This document shows positions 15,275-24,044 of a stretch of 64,000 nucleotides of DNA, one piece after another. How positions within the stretch are numbered: the stretch's first letter is position 1; each line of letters opens with the position of its first letter. This stretch comes from Amycolatopsis sp. 2-15 (GTDB taxonomy: Bacteria > Actinomycetota > Actinomycetes > Mycobacteriales > Pseudonocardiaceae), in assembly GCF_030285625.1 (NCBI RefSeq), contig NZ_CP127294.1, positions 6,914,001 through 6,978,000 of the forward strand. Direction: 5' to 3'. Made by a program: the position numbers and the translations under genes. The notes beneath the pieces were generated by a model. That model had not been told where the DNA came from. It saw nothing but the letters and a program-made list of their open reading frames with translations, and made no database searches.

Positions 15275-16192
15275 TCAGCCGAGCAGGCGCAGCGTCGAGT
15301 CCCACAGCCGCGCCGCCAGCTCGGGATCGATCGCGTACGGCGCGACTCCGCTGGCGCCCGGCGTGGGGTTCGGCTGGACCGGCGCGAGGGCGTTGTCCTC
15401 GAAGTAGCGGCCCGTGATGCCCTCGACCAGGGGCGAGCCCGCCAGCAGCACCGACGTGGCCGCGCCCTGCTCGGGGGTCTTCCAGCCCGGCGGGACGGCG
15501 AGGACGTTGCCGTGGGCGTCCGTGGCGCCGACGAAGCCGAGCTGGGCCTCGTCGAGGTGGCGCTGCAGGTTGGTCATGATGCAGCCCGGGTGCAGGGCGT
15601 TGACGGTGATGCCGTCGGCCGCCCAGCGTTCGGCGAGGGCGACGGTGAAGAGGATCATCGCGGTCTTCGAGCGGGCGTAGGCGGTCCACGCTTCATACGG
15701 CGTGCGCTCGAAGTGCGGGTCGGCGAAGTCCACCGCGGACATGAGGTGGGCCGAGGACGCGACGTTGACCACGCGGGCGCCGCCGGCCTGGGCGAGGGCG
15801 GCGTGCAGGCCGAGGGTGAGCTCGGCCGGGCCGAGGTGGTTCACGGCGAACTGCCGTTCCCACCCGTCGGCGGTGCGGGTGAGCTCGGGCAGGGCCATGG
15901 TCCCGGCGTTGTTGACGAGCAGGTGCAGCGGTCCGTCCCACGCGGCGGTGAAGGCCGCGATGCCCGCGCGGTCGGCCAGGTCGAGCTGCACGGCGGGCAG
16001 GTCCTCGACGGCCTGGGGGTCACGGACCGCGACGGTCACGTCGGCGCCGGCCGCGGCCAGGGTGCGGGCGGTGACGAGGCCGATGCCCGACGCGCCTCCG
16101 GTGACGATGGCGCGGCGGCCGGTGAGGTCGACGCCGTCGAGCACCTCGGCGGCAGTGGACGAAGCGGTGAACGGCAGTGCGGTGTCAGTCAT
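15275..16192 (-). CDS. SDR family oxidoreductase (retinol dehydrogenase-like)
   Basis: A 305-residue SDR with all classical motifs: TGGASGIG cofactor loop (about residues 32-39), NNAG (about 95), active-site Ser in VASSAH and the catalytic YARSK. The length and the long C-terminal substrate loop fit the WW-oxidoreductase/retinol-dehydrogenase-like group. It is an NAD(P)(H)-dependent alcohol/ketone oxidoreductase of unknown substrate. It follows the other SDR (16239) on the same strand with a 46-base gap and probably shares its TetR-controlled promoter. Confidence 0.85.
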   Translation of the reverse strand: MTDTALPFTASSTAAEVLDGVDLTGRRAIVTGGASGIGLVTARTLAAAGADVTVAVRDPQAVEDLPAVQLDLADRAGIAAFTAAWDGPLHLLVNNAGTMALPELTRTADGWERQFAVNHLGPAELTLGLHAALAQAGGARVVNVASSAHLMSAVDFADPHFERTPYEAWTAYARSKTAMILFTVALAERWAADGITVNALHPGCIMTNLQRHLDEAQLGFVGATDAHGNVLAVPPGWKTPEQGAATSVLLAGSPLVEGITGRYFEDNALAPVQPNPTPGASGVAPYAIDPELAARLWDSTLRLLG

Positions 16193-16238
16193 TGTTTCCG
16201 GCTCTCTTCGCTCTTCTCGGCACCCGGGTGCCGAGGTC

Positions 16239-17069
16239 TCAACGGGGGAAATCGGTGCTGCGGGCCACGTCCTCGCCCGCGGCCAGCTCGGCGAGGCGCG
16301 TGGACAGCGCGGCGCGGATCGCTTCGAAGGCGTCGCTGCCGAGGGCGAGGCGGCGCGGGGCCGGGGTGACGTCGGCGGAGTCGATCACGGCCGTCGCGAC
16401 GCGGGCCGGGTCACCCGGGGCGTCGCCGGTGAGGTTGCCGGCGCCTTCGAGGTACCGGCGGACCTGGCCGACGGGCGTGCTCGCGTAGACGTCGAGCGGT
16501 TCGGCGACGGTCGTCGCCGCGCCGAACCCGGTGCGGACGGTGCCGGGTTCCACCATCGTGATGCCGACGCCGAATGGCGCGACTTCGCCGATCACGGACT
16601 CCAGGAAGCCCTCCACACCCCACTTCGACGCGTGGTACAGGCTGCCGCCGGGGCCGGCGAGGTGGGCGCCCATCGTGGACGTCTGGACGAACCGGCCGCC
16701 GCCCTGCGCGCGCAGGTGTGGCCGCACGGCGCGGAACAGCTGGATCGGCGCGATGGTGTTGAGCGCGAGTTGCCCCTCGATCACCTCGTCCGGCAGCTCT
16801 TCGGCCGCCCCGAACGCCGCGGCGCCGGCGTTGGAGAAGACCACGTCGATGCGCCCGAACTCCGCGAACACCTGCTCGACCACCGACCGCAGCCGCGCCG
16901 TGTCGGTCACGTCCAGCTGCGCGGTCCACAGCAGGTGCTCGGGTCCCAGATCGGCCAGTGTGTCCGGCCGGCGGGCGGTGGCGGCCACGCGGTGTCCCCG
17001 CGCCAGCAGCTGCTCGGTGACCGCCCGGCCGATGCCGGTCGACGCGCCGGTGACGAACCAGGTACCCAT
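16239..17069 (-). CDS. SDR family oxidoreductase
   Basis: A 276-residue SDR with TGASTGIGRAV at the very N-terminus, SNAG, active-site Ser in TSTMG and YHASK as the catalytic pair. C-terminal length is typical for this classical SDR group. The start at 17069 is preceded by GAGGGG; the ORF could extend 15 codons further into the operator region, which is unlikely. It is divergent from the TetR gene at 17200, and the spacer holds three copies of one operator, so this enzyme is almost certainly the regulator's main target. Confidence 0.85.
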   Translation of the reverse strand: MGTWFVTGASTGIGRAVTEQLLARGHRVAATARRPDTLADLGPEHLLWTAQLDVTDTARLRSVVEQVFAEFGRIDVVFSNAGAAAFGAAEELPDEVIEGQLALNTIAPIQLFRAVRPHLRAQGGGRFVQTSTMGAHLAGPGGSLYHASKWGVEGFLESVIGEVAPFGVGITMVEPGTVRTGFGAATTVAEPLDVYASTPVGQVRRYLEGAGNLTGDAPGDPARVATAVIDSADVTPAPRRLALGSDAFEAIRAALSTRLAELAAGEDVARSTDFPR

Positions 17070-17088
17070 GTCGTACCCCTCGATAGTT

Positions 17089-17104
17089 CCAACTGGCTGG
17101 TTTA
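17089..17104. promoter_or_regulatory. TetR operator copy 1
   Basis: CCAACTGGCTGGTTTA, a copy of the sequence repeated twice more in this spacer. It lies 20 bases upstream of the SDR start. Confidence 0.6.
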
Positions 17105-17119
17105 CTCCGCGCACGAGAC

Positions 17120-17139
17120 TAAACCAACTGGATGGTTTA
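17120..17139. promoter_or_regulatory. TetR operator copy 2 (best palindrome)
   Basis: TAAACCAACTGGATGGTTTA: arms TAAACC and GGTTTA with a near-symmetric centre. It is central in the spacer between the SDR and TetR genes. Confidence 0.65.
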
Positions 17140-17166
17140 AAACCTAGCCACGGCCGCCGCGGATTG

Positions 17167-17186
17167 TCAACCAGCCAGTTGGTTTA
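17167..17186. promoter_or_regulatory. TetR operator copy 3
   Basis: AACCAGCCAGTTGGTTTA at 17169-17186, the inverted form of copy 1. It ends 14 bases before the TetR ATG, where binding would give autoregulation. Confidence 0.6.
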
Positions 17187-17199
17187 TTACGCTGAACCC

Positions 17200-17778
17200 A
17201 TGACGTACGACTCGGACGCGACCCGCGCCCGCCTGCTGGAAGCGGCCCACGACGAGTTCGTCGAGCGCGGCCTCGCCGGTGCCCGGGTCGATCGCATCGC
17301 GGCCGCGGCTTCGGCCAACAAGCAGGCCATCTACGCGTACTACGGCTCCAAGAACGCCCTTTTCGACGCCGTTCTCGACGCGCGGCTCGGCGTGCTCGCC
17401 GACCTGGTCCCCTTCACGCCCGACGACCTGCCCGCCTACATCGGCGCCCTGTTCGACTACCTCGTCGCCGAGCCGACGGTGATGCGCCTCATGCAGTGGA
17501 AGGCGCTGGAGCGCCCCGAAGCCTCGGCCGCGGAGGTGCGCGCCCACGTCGACAAGGCCGCGGAGATCTCCACCGCGCACGGCATCGACGCGGAGCAGGG
17601 CATCGACGTCCTCATGCTCACCCTCGCGCTGGCGCAGTCGTGGAACCTCACCCCGCCGGAGATCCGCTCCCCCGGCGGCCGCGACTCGGCCGCTCGTCTC
17701 AAGCGCCACCGTGCGGCGGTGTCGCGCGCGACGGCCGCCGTCGTGACCGAACTCCTGGGCGCCGACGGTGCAGACTGA
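17200..17778 (+). CDS. TetR family regulator
   Basis: A 192-residue TetR-type repressor. The N-terminal HTH (residues about 8-50) is canonical: RARLLEAAHDEFVERGLAGARVDRIA, then the recognition helix region SANKQAIYAYYGSKNALFDAV. The C-terminal ligand/dimer domain is of the TetR_C type found beside SDR genes. ATG at 17200; the long ORF upstream is a shadow of the SDR. Three operators in the divergent spacer predict repression of both the SDR operon and itself, relieved by an unknown small molecule. Confidence 0.85.
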   Translation: MTYDSDATRARLLEAAHDEFVERGLAGARVDRIAAAASANKQAIYAYYGSKNALFDAVLDARLGVLADLVPFTPDDLPAYIGALFDYLVAEPTVMRLMQWKALERPEASAAEVRAHVDKAAEISTAHGIDAEQGIDVLMLTLALAQSWNLTPPEIRSPGGRDSAARLKRHRAAVSRATAAVVTELLGADGAD

Positions 17779-17809
17779 GCCCTGATCACCCACGAGCGGA
17801 GGGAGCCGC

Positions 17810-18628
17810 ATGAGCCGGTACGCGCGTTTCGAGCACCTGAGGGTCGACGGGCCGGACGAGGACGGCGTGGTCGAGCTGGTGCTCGACGGGCCGAACCTCA
17901 ACGCCGTGAGCGAGGCCGCGCACGGCGATCTGGCCGAGATCTGGCGCGAGTTCGACCGCGATCCGGCGGTGAACGCGGTGCTGCTGCGTGGCGAGGGCAA
18001 GGGGTTCTCCGCCGGCGGCTCGTTCGACCTGGTCGAGAAGCTGACCACCGATTTCGAGGCTCGCTCGCGCACCATGCGGGAGGCGCGCGACCTCGTCTAC
18101 AATATCATCGACTGCTCGAAGCCGATCGTCTCGGCGATCCACGGCCCGGCCGTCGGCGCGGGGCTGGTCGCGGGGGTGCTCGCGGACGTGTCGGTGGTCA
18201 CGAAGACCGCGAAGATCGTCGACGGGCACACGCGGCTCGGCGTCGCCGCCGGGGACCACGCGGCGATCTGCTGGCCGCTGCTGTGCGGGATGGCGAAAGC
18301 CAAGTACTACCTGATGACCTGCCGCCCGATGACCGGCGAGGAGGCCGAGCGGATCGGCCTCGTTTCGCTGTGCGTGGAGGAAGACGCGCAGCTGCTGCCG
18401 ACCGCGCGCGACCTCGCCCGGGAGCTGGCGCTGGGCGCGCCGAACGCGGTCCGGTGGACGAAGCAGAGCCTCAACGCGTGGTACCGGCAGATCGCCGGCG
18501 CGATCTTCGACTCCTCGTTGGCGCTGGAGTTCTACGGGTTCGCCGGGCCGGAAGCGCGCGAAGGCCTGGCGTCGCACCGGGAACGCCGCAAGCCCGATTT
18601 CACCGGCCGGGGCGGTGCGGATGCCTGA
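17810..18628 (+). CDS. enoyl-CoA hydratase/isomerase family protein
   Basis: A 272-residue crotonase-fold protein. The oxyanion-hole segment [17 protein letters not shown] (about residues 65-81) and [20 protein letters not shown] (about 110-129) are typical. [16 protein letters not shown] is the conserved helix after the active site. Members hydrate or isomerise enoyl-CoA, and others do unrelated CoA chemistry, so the reaction is open. A GGAGGG site precedes the ATG. The CoA-transferase gene overlaps its end. Confidence 0.85.
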   Translation: MSRYARFEHLRVDGPDEDGVVELVLDGPNLNAVSEAAHGDLAEIWREFDRDPAVNAVLLRGEGKGFSAGGSFDLVEKLTTDFEARSRTMREARDLVYNIIDCSKPIVSAIHGPAVGAGLVAGVLADVSVVTKTAKIVDGHTRLGVAAGDHAAICWPLLCGMAKAKYYLMTCRPMTGEEAERIGLVSLCVEEDAQLLPTARDLARELALGAPNAVRWTKQSLNAWYRQIAGAIFDSSLALEFYGFAGPEAREGLASHRERRKPDFTGRGGADA

Positions 18629-19781
18629 GGCACTGCTCGACGGGCTGCGGGTGGTCGAGATCTCCAGCTACGTCGCCACTCCCCTGTGCGGCCTGACCCT
18701 GGCCCAGCTGGGCGCCGACGTCGTGCGCGTCGAGCCGCTGGGCGGCGCGCCCGACCGCACGCGCTGGCCGCTGGCCGGCTCGGGCACGAGCCTGTACTGG
18801 ACCGGGCTCAACAAGGGGAAACGCGCGATCGCGGTCGACCTCGCGGCCGAAGTGGACCGACACCGGGTGGCCGACCTGATCGTCCACGGTGGACCGTGCG
18901 TGGTCGTCACCAACACCGCCCGGCACCCCGAGCTCACGCACGCCGCGCTGTCCGCCCGGCGTCCCGACGTGATCCACGCGCTGTTGGAAGGCCACTCGGA
19001 CGGTGGCGCCGCCGTGGACTACACCGTCCAGGCGGCCACGGGGTTCCCGCTGGTCACCGGCCCGGCCGACGTGCCCGGGCCGGTCAACCACGTCCTGCCC
19101 GCGTGGGACCTCGCCGCCGGTCTGTACCTCGCGACCGGCCTGCTCGCCGCCGAGCGCCGCCGCCTGCGGACCGGCCGGGGCGCGTCGTTGCGCGTCGCGC
19201 TGGAGGACGTCGCCCTCGCCACCGCGGGCAACCTCGGCTACCTCGCCGAGGCCCAGGTCACCGACCACGAACGCACCAAGTCCGGCAACGACATCCACGG
19301 CACCTACGGTCGCGACTTCACCACGGCCGACGGCGTGGCGGTCGTGGTCGTCATCCTGACCGAACGCCACTGGACGAAGCTGCTGGCCGCCACGGGTCTC
19401 ACCGCCGCCTTCGCGGCTCTGGGCGATTCCCTCGCCATCGACTTTTCCGGTGAAGCCGCCCGCTTCGAGCACCGCGACCTCATCTCGGCGCTGCTGGCCC
19501 GCTGGTTCGCCACCACGCCGTACGCCGACGCGGCCAAGGCCCTCGACGCCCACCGAATCCTGTGGCAGCGCTACCGCACCTTCGCCGAGGTCGGCCGTGA
19601 CCCGGGGCTGGCGGACCAGGAGCTCTTCGCACCCCTCGACCAACCCGGCGTCGGCCCGCACCTGGCGCCGAAGTCGCCGCTCGTCGTCGACGGCACGCGC
19701 CTCGACCCGAGTCCGGCGCCGTCCGTCGGGGAGCACAACGCGGAGGTCTTCGGCCCGCCGAAGCGCGAGGCGGATCGGTGA
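18615..19781 (+). CDS. CaiB/BaiF family CoA transferase (family III)
   Basis: A 388-residue protein starting with [20 protein letters not shown], then [10 protein letters not shown] and the [13 protein letters not shown] segment, all diagnostic of family III CoA transferases. These move CoA between acids through aspartyl-enzyme intermediates. The GTG at 18615 or ATG at 18621 may be the start; both overlap the preceding hydratase gene, so the two are coupled. The stop overlaps the start of the broken FAD oxidoreductase. It probably activates the pathway substrate as a CoA thioester, parallel to the ligase at 21172. Confidence 0.85.
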   Translation: MRMPEALLDGLRVVEISSYVATPLCGLTLAQLGADVVRVEPLGGAPDRTRWPLAGSGTSLYWTGLNKGKRAIAVDLAAEVDRHRVADLIVHGGPCVVVTNTARHPELTHAALSARRPDVIHALLEGHSDGGAAVDYTVQAATGFPLVTGPADVPGPVNHVLPAWDLAAGLYLATGLLAAERRRLRTGRGASLRVALEDVALATAGNLGYLAEAQVTDHERTKSGNDIHGTYGRDFTTADGVAVVVVILTERHWTKLLAATGLTAAFAALGDSLAIDFSGEAARFEHRDLISALLARWFATTPYADAAKALDAHRILWQRYRTFAEVGRDPGLADQELFAPLDQPGVGPHLAPKSPLVVDGTRLDPSPAPSVGEHNAEVFGPPKREADR

Positions 19782-20610
19782 GCACGTACGACGCGATCGT
19801 CATCGGCGGTAGGCACAACGGGCTCGTCGCGGCGCTGTACCTCGCGAAGGCCGGGTGGTCCGTGGCCGTCGTGGAGCGCAACGACCGCGTGGGCGGGGCG
19901 ATCGCGAGCGGGGAGGTGACGCTGCCGGGGTTCGAGCACGACCTGTACTCGACGAACCAGAACCTGTTCCTCGGTTCCGCCGCCTACGCCGACTTCGGCG
20001 CCGACCTCACGCGGCTCGGCCTGAAGTTCCGGGTCACGCGCCGGCCCTACGCCAACGTCTTCCCCGACGGGCGGAGCCTGCGCGTCCACGACGACCACGC
20101 GACAACGCTCGAAGGCCTCGCCGCCCATTCGCCGGCGGACGCCGAGGGGTTCGAGCGCCTGTACTCGGTGTACCAGCGGTTCGCGCCGCACCTGTTCGCG
20201 CTCGGCGCTGCCGTCGAAAGCGGCTGTCCGAGAGGCCGCGCGGCTGGTCCGCGAGCAGGGGGTGGGCGGTGCGCTCGACCTGGCCCGGACACTGCTGATG
20301 AGCACCCGCGAGCTCGGCGAAACCTGGTTCGACCCGCGAAGCCCAGGCGATGGCCGCGTGCTGGGGCCTGCACCTCGACTTCGCCCCCGACGTCAGCGGG
20401 GGTGCGATGTTCCCGCTGCTGGAGCTGTTCGCCGACCTGGACAACGGCATGTCCGTCGTCGAAGGCGGCGCGCGGCGGCGCCCGGACGCGCTCGAACTTC
20501 CGCTACGGCCCCGCCACGCTCATGCTCCACCTCGCCCTCGACGGCCTTCTCCCCTGGGCCACCGGCGAAGACCTCGCCGGGTTCGGTTACGTCCACGCCG
20601 CTGACGGCTC
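19778..20610 (+). pseudogene. broken FAD-dependent oxidoreductase (phytoene dehydrogenase-like)
   Basis: Starts in the ATGA/GTGA style of the operon with IVIGGRHNGLVAALYLAKAG and ERNDRVGGAIASGE, the dinucleotide-binding N-terminus of NAD(P)/FAD oxidoreductases of about 520 residues. The frame breaks near 20215, again before WGLHLDFAPDVSGG (about 20360), and once more near 20490, where about 70 expected residues are missing before NFRYGPATLMLHLALDG. Everything after GFGYVHAA is gone, cut by the gene at 20609. This combination of frameshifts, internal deletion and truncation shows true decay. An intact paralogue is at 26327. Confidence 0.8.
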
Positions 20611-21055
20611 ACGCCCGGTCCTTGTTCACCACGCGCAGCACCAGCCACTGGTCGAACCACGCGCCCACGGTCGTCACCACGAGCATGACCAGGCCGAGGA
20701 TCAGGTGGGTGTAGCTGTGCAGCGGGGCGACGCTGTCGGTCAGCCGCGTGAGGCCGAGCTGCACGAGCAGCCGCGCCACGAACAGCGTCGCCACCAGGCC
20801 CAGCGCCTGCTTGCGGCGCCACACCGCGCGCAGCAGCTGCCGTCGCCGCGCGAGCATCGTGGACCACAGGACCACGTGGACCGCGAGCACGACGAGCGGC
20901 AGCAGCGCCACCCACGGGTACCGGTCCTGGAACTGCACGGTGAGGTCCCCGCTCGCCGCGAGCAGCCCCACGAGCACGAAGTACCACGCGGGCAGCCCGG
21001 TGATCCTGCCCTCCGGAAGCCGCAGCGCCTCGGGGATGAAGTCCGTCTTCAGCAT
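20609..21055 (-). CDS. small multi-pass membrane protein
   Basis: A 148-residue protein with four predicted hydrophobic helices (around residues 23-42, 48-67, 88-105 and 115-135) and Arg-rich loops, no signal peptide and no domain that I recognise. The ATG at 21055 is chosen for the GAAGGAGAT ribosome site; the longer frame runs into the ligase gene region. It is the last gene of the minus-strand series after the ligase, separated by 116 bases. Function unknown. Confidence 0.65.
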   Translation of the reverse strand: MLKTDFIPEALRLPEGRITGLPAWYFVLVGLLAASGDLTVQFQDRYPWVALLPLVVLAVHVVLWSTMLARRRQLLRAVWRRKQALGLVATLFVARLLVQLGLTRLTDSVAPLHSYTHLILGLVMLVVTTVGAWFDQWLVLRVVNKDRA

Positions 21056-21171
21056 CGGGATCTCCTTCGTGTGCCGATGCGTCGAGACTCCCGGAACCGG
21101 CGCCGGCGAAGATCGACCGCGCGGACGAACCTCGGCCGCCGTCTCATACCTGCGGAGGAGACGCGCGCGGT

Positions 21172-22923
21172 TCACCGCCGGAGCCGGTAGCCCACCGCCT
21201 CGCGGTCCCACGTGCCGTCACTCACGCCTCGGGAGCGCAGGACGGCCTTGCGCACCTTGCCGTTCTCGGTCAGCGGCAACGCGGCCACGAGGTCGACGTA
21301 CCGCGGGATCGCGAAGTACGACAGCCGCGGTTCGCACCACTGGACGAGCTCCAGCGGCGTCACCTCGGCCCGGGTGACGACCGCGGCCATCACCTCGTCC
21401 TCGGCCAGCTCCGACGGCACGGCGAACACCGCGACCGCCGCGACGGCGGGGTGCTCGCCCAAGACCTGCTCGACCTCCAGCGACGAGATGTTCTCGCCCC
21501 GGCGGCGGATGCTGTCCTTCACCCGGTCGACGAACCGCAGCCATCCGGCCCCGTCGCGCACCACGCGATCGCCGGTGTGGAACCACAGGTCGTGCCAGGA
21601 CGCGGCCGTCGCGGCGGGGTTGCCGAAGTAGCCGGTCGCGAACGCGTACGGCAGGCGCGAGCGGCACAGCAGCTCCCCCGCTTCGCCGTCGGGGACGTCG
21701 AGCCCGGCCGCGTCGACCACGCGCGCCTCGTAGTCGGGCAGCACCACGCCCATCCAGCCCGGCCGCTGGGTCGAGGCGTGGGCGCCGACCATCATGTTGG
21801 TCTCGGTCGACGCGTAGCCCTCGATCAGCCGCACGCCGAACCGCGCGTGGAACTGCGCGTGGGACACGGGCGGGGTCGCCGGTGCCAGTGCGATCCGGAC
21901 CCGGTGCCGGCTGTCCACTTCGGACTCGGGCGCGGCCAGGAGCATCTGCACCATGGCGCCGAGGACGTAGGTCACCGTCGCTCCGCACGCGGCCGCCTCG
22001 GCCCAGTAGCGCGACACGGAGAACTTCGCGCCGAACACGATGCGGGCGCCGGTCAGCAGAGCCTGGAAGAACGCGGTGAGCGCGTTGATGTGGAACAGCG
22101 GCAGGCACGTGTAGAGCACGTCGTCCGCGGCGAGCTCCAGGCATTCGCCGACCCCGACGCCGAACCAGAAGAACTGGGCGTGCGGGCAGCACACGCCCTT
22201 GGGCAGCCCCGTGGTGCCGGATGTGTACAGGATGGCCAGCGTGTCACCGGGTGCGGCGTCGACCGGCGGCACGGCGTCGGCGAGCACGGGGTGGTCCGGA
22301 CCGTCGAGCACCCAGACCTGCGCCAGCGTCTCGGGCACGTCGAGGTGCTCCAGCGCGGTGACGAGGTGCGGCTCGGCGACGAGCACCCGCGCGCCGGAGT
22401 CGGCCAGCGTGTGCCGCAGGCCCGCGCCCCGCAGCGCGGTGTTCAGCGGTACGGCGACGGCCCCGAGCCACGCGCAGCCGAGCACGATTTCCAGCAGCTC
22501 CAACCGGTTCCCGCACAGCAGCGCGACCCGGTCCCCGGCCACGACCCCGCGACGCTGGAGCATGCCCGCCGCCCGCGCCGCACGGTCCGCGGTGTCCCGG
22601 TAGGTCCACGTGACCTCGCCGCAGATGACCAGCGGCCGGTCCCCGTGCCGCTCGGCCTGCCGGGTCAGCAGCTTCGGCACGGTGCACGCGTCGGGCCACA
22701 GCGCCCGCAGCGGCTCCGACCGGTCCGGCAACCGGTGGGCCACCGGCACCCACGCCGTGCCGGGGCCCTCCGGTGCCGCGGTGACGCGGACGTCGGCGCC
22801 GGCTTCCTCGTCACCCTCGAGCCGGCCGACGACCACGGCCCCGGCGCTGGTGCGCAACGTCGCCACGCGGACGCCGTTCGCTTCGGTCACCTGCTCGACG
22901 CGTGCGGTCGGCGAGTCCGTCAT
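21172..22923 (-). CDS. acyl-CoA ligase (AMP-binding) with an N-terminal extension
   Basis: A 583-residue ANL-superfamily enzyme that activates a carboxylic acid as acyl-AMP and then acyl-CoA. The P-loop YTSGTTGLPKG, GYASTETN, HTGDR, VKDSIRRRGENIS and the final catalytic Lys in LTENGKVRK are all present. The first 70 residues or so do not belong to the ligase; they contain ATLRTSAGAVVVGRLEGDE and AWVPVAH, which look like the OB-fold half of a DUF35 protein, the usual partner of thiolase-like proteins such as the neighbour. The start overlaps the thiolase stop (ATGA). Confidence 0.85.
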   Translation of the reverse strand: MTDSPTARVEQVTEANGVRVATLRTSAGAVVVGRLEGDEEAGADVRVTAAPEGPGTAWVPVAHRLPDRSEPLRALWPDACTVPKLLTRQAERHGDRPLVICGEVTWTYRDTADRAARAAGMLQRRGVVAGDRVALLCGNRLELLEIVLGCAWLGAVAVPLNTALRGAGLRHTLADSGARVLVAEPHLVTALEHLDVPETLAQVWVLDGPDHPVLADAVPPVDAAPGDTLAILYTSGTTGLPKGVCCPHAQFFWFGVGVGECLELAADDVLYTCLPLFHINALTAFFQALLTGARIVFGAKFSVSRYWAEAAACGATVTYVLGAMVQMLLAAPESEVDSRHRVRIALAPATPPVSHAQFHARFGVRLIEGYASTETNMMVGAHASTQRPGWMGVVLPDYEARVVDAAGLDVPDGEAGELLCRSRLPYAFATGYFGNPAATAASWHDLWFHTGDRVVRDGAGWLRFVDRVKDSIRRRGENISSLEVEQVLGEHPAVAAVAVFAVPSELAEDEVMAAVVTRAEVTPLELVQWCEPRLSYFAIPRYVDLVAALPLTENGKVRKAVLRSRGVSDGTWDREAVGYRLRR

Positions 22924-24044
22924 CGTTTCCCCTCCAGGATCGCGGCGTTGGCGCAGGCGCCGTAGCGGTGCAGGACCATCCCGTAGCCGGTCACGAGCGC
23001 GTGCCGGGCGGCCGCCTGCCGCTCGCCCGCGCGCCCCAGCAGCTGCTGCACGGCCTCCACGAGCCCGTGCAGCCCGGCCGCGGCTCCGGCCTGGCCGGCC
23101 GAGAGCTGGCCGCCCGACGGGTTCAGCGGCCAGTGGTCGACGGCAAGGCGCTCGTGCAGCAACCGGCCCGGGTCGGGCGCGAGCCCGAGGTCCTGCAGCT
23201 GGGCCAGGGCCATCACCGGGTAGTCGTCGTAGACGCAGGCGAGGCCGACCTCGGCCGGCCCGAGCGCCGCGTCCGCCCACAGCCGGTCGGCGATCAGGTG
23301 GTGGCCGGTGTGCAGCCCGTCGCCCTGCTGCCCGTCGTGGTTGTGGCTCGCGCCGAACGCGCGCACCTCGGCCCGCGCGCCCCGCGCGGCGGCGGTGACG
23401 ACCACGGCGTCGGCACCGGTCACCACCGGCACGCAGTCGTAGCGGCGCAGCGGTGCGGCGACGACGGGCGCCGCCAGGTACTCGTCGAGCCCGAGCGGGG
23501 CGCGGTAGACGGCCCCGGGGTTGCGGCCGGCCCACCACCGCTGCGAGATCGGCACCAGCGCGTAGTCCTCCTCCGTCAGCCCCGTGGCCAGCATGTGCCG
23601 CTGGGTGAGCATGGCGAACAGCGCGTTCGGCCCCGAAATACCCAGGGGCGTCAGGGTTTCCGCGGTGGCGCGGTTGTAGTTCGCGACGAGCTCGCGGAAC
23701 GCCGCGCGGTCGAGGTGGTCGCCGGCGAGCAGGACCACGGTCCGGGCGTCACCGGCCTCGACCGCGCGCACCGCGTGCTGCAGCAGGTTGAGCGCGCTCG
23801 CGCCGCCGTGGGGGTCTTCCATGAGCCAGCGCAACCGCAGCCCGAGCCGCCAGGCCAGGTCGATCGCGTGGTCGGGCACGAGGGTGAAGCTGGCGACGCC
23901 GAGCCCGTCCACGTCGTCCGGCCGCAGACCGGCTTCGCGCAGGACCCCGTGGAACGCGGCGGTCAGCACGTGCTCGGTCGTCGTCCCCGCAGCCGCGTGC
24001 CGGGTGTAGGGGTGTTCGTACGCGGCGACGACGGCGGCGGTCAT
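22920..24044 (-). CDS. thiolase-fold protein without the classical cysteine
   Basis: A 374-residue thiolase-superfamily protein. The segment that normally holds the nucleophilic Cys reads HGGASALNLLQHAVRAVEAG, with Ala in its place, while VYDDYPVM, the late NPSGGQLS and GYGMVLHRYGACANAAIL are family-like. Proteins of this kind (for example the steroid side-chain aldolase Ltp2) have lost Claisen chemistry and perform retro-aldol cleavage with a DUF35 partner. No separate DUF35 gene is visible here, only the extension on the ligase. Both ends overlap their neighbours by 4 bases, so translation is coupled. Confidence 0.75.
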   Translation of the reverse strand: MTAAVVAAYEHPYTRHAAAGTTTEHVLTAAFHGVLREAGLRPDDVDGLGVASFTLVPDHAIDLAWRLGLRLRWLMEDPHGGASALNLLQHAVRAVEAGDARTVVLLAGDHLDRAAFRELVANYNRATAETLTPLGISGPNALFAMLTQRHMLATGLTEEDYALVPISQRWWAGRNPGAVYRAPLGLDEYLAAPVVAAPLRRYDCVPVVTGADAVVVTAAARGARAEVRAFGASHNHDGQQGDGLHTGHHLIADRLWADAALGPAEVGLACVYDDYPVMALAQLQDLGLAPDPGRLLHERLAVDHWPLNPSGGQLSAGQAGAAAGLHGLVEAVQQLLGRAGERQAAARHALVTGYGMVLHRYGACANAAILEGKR

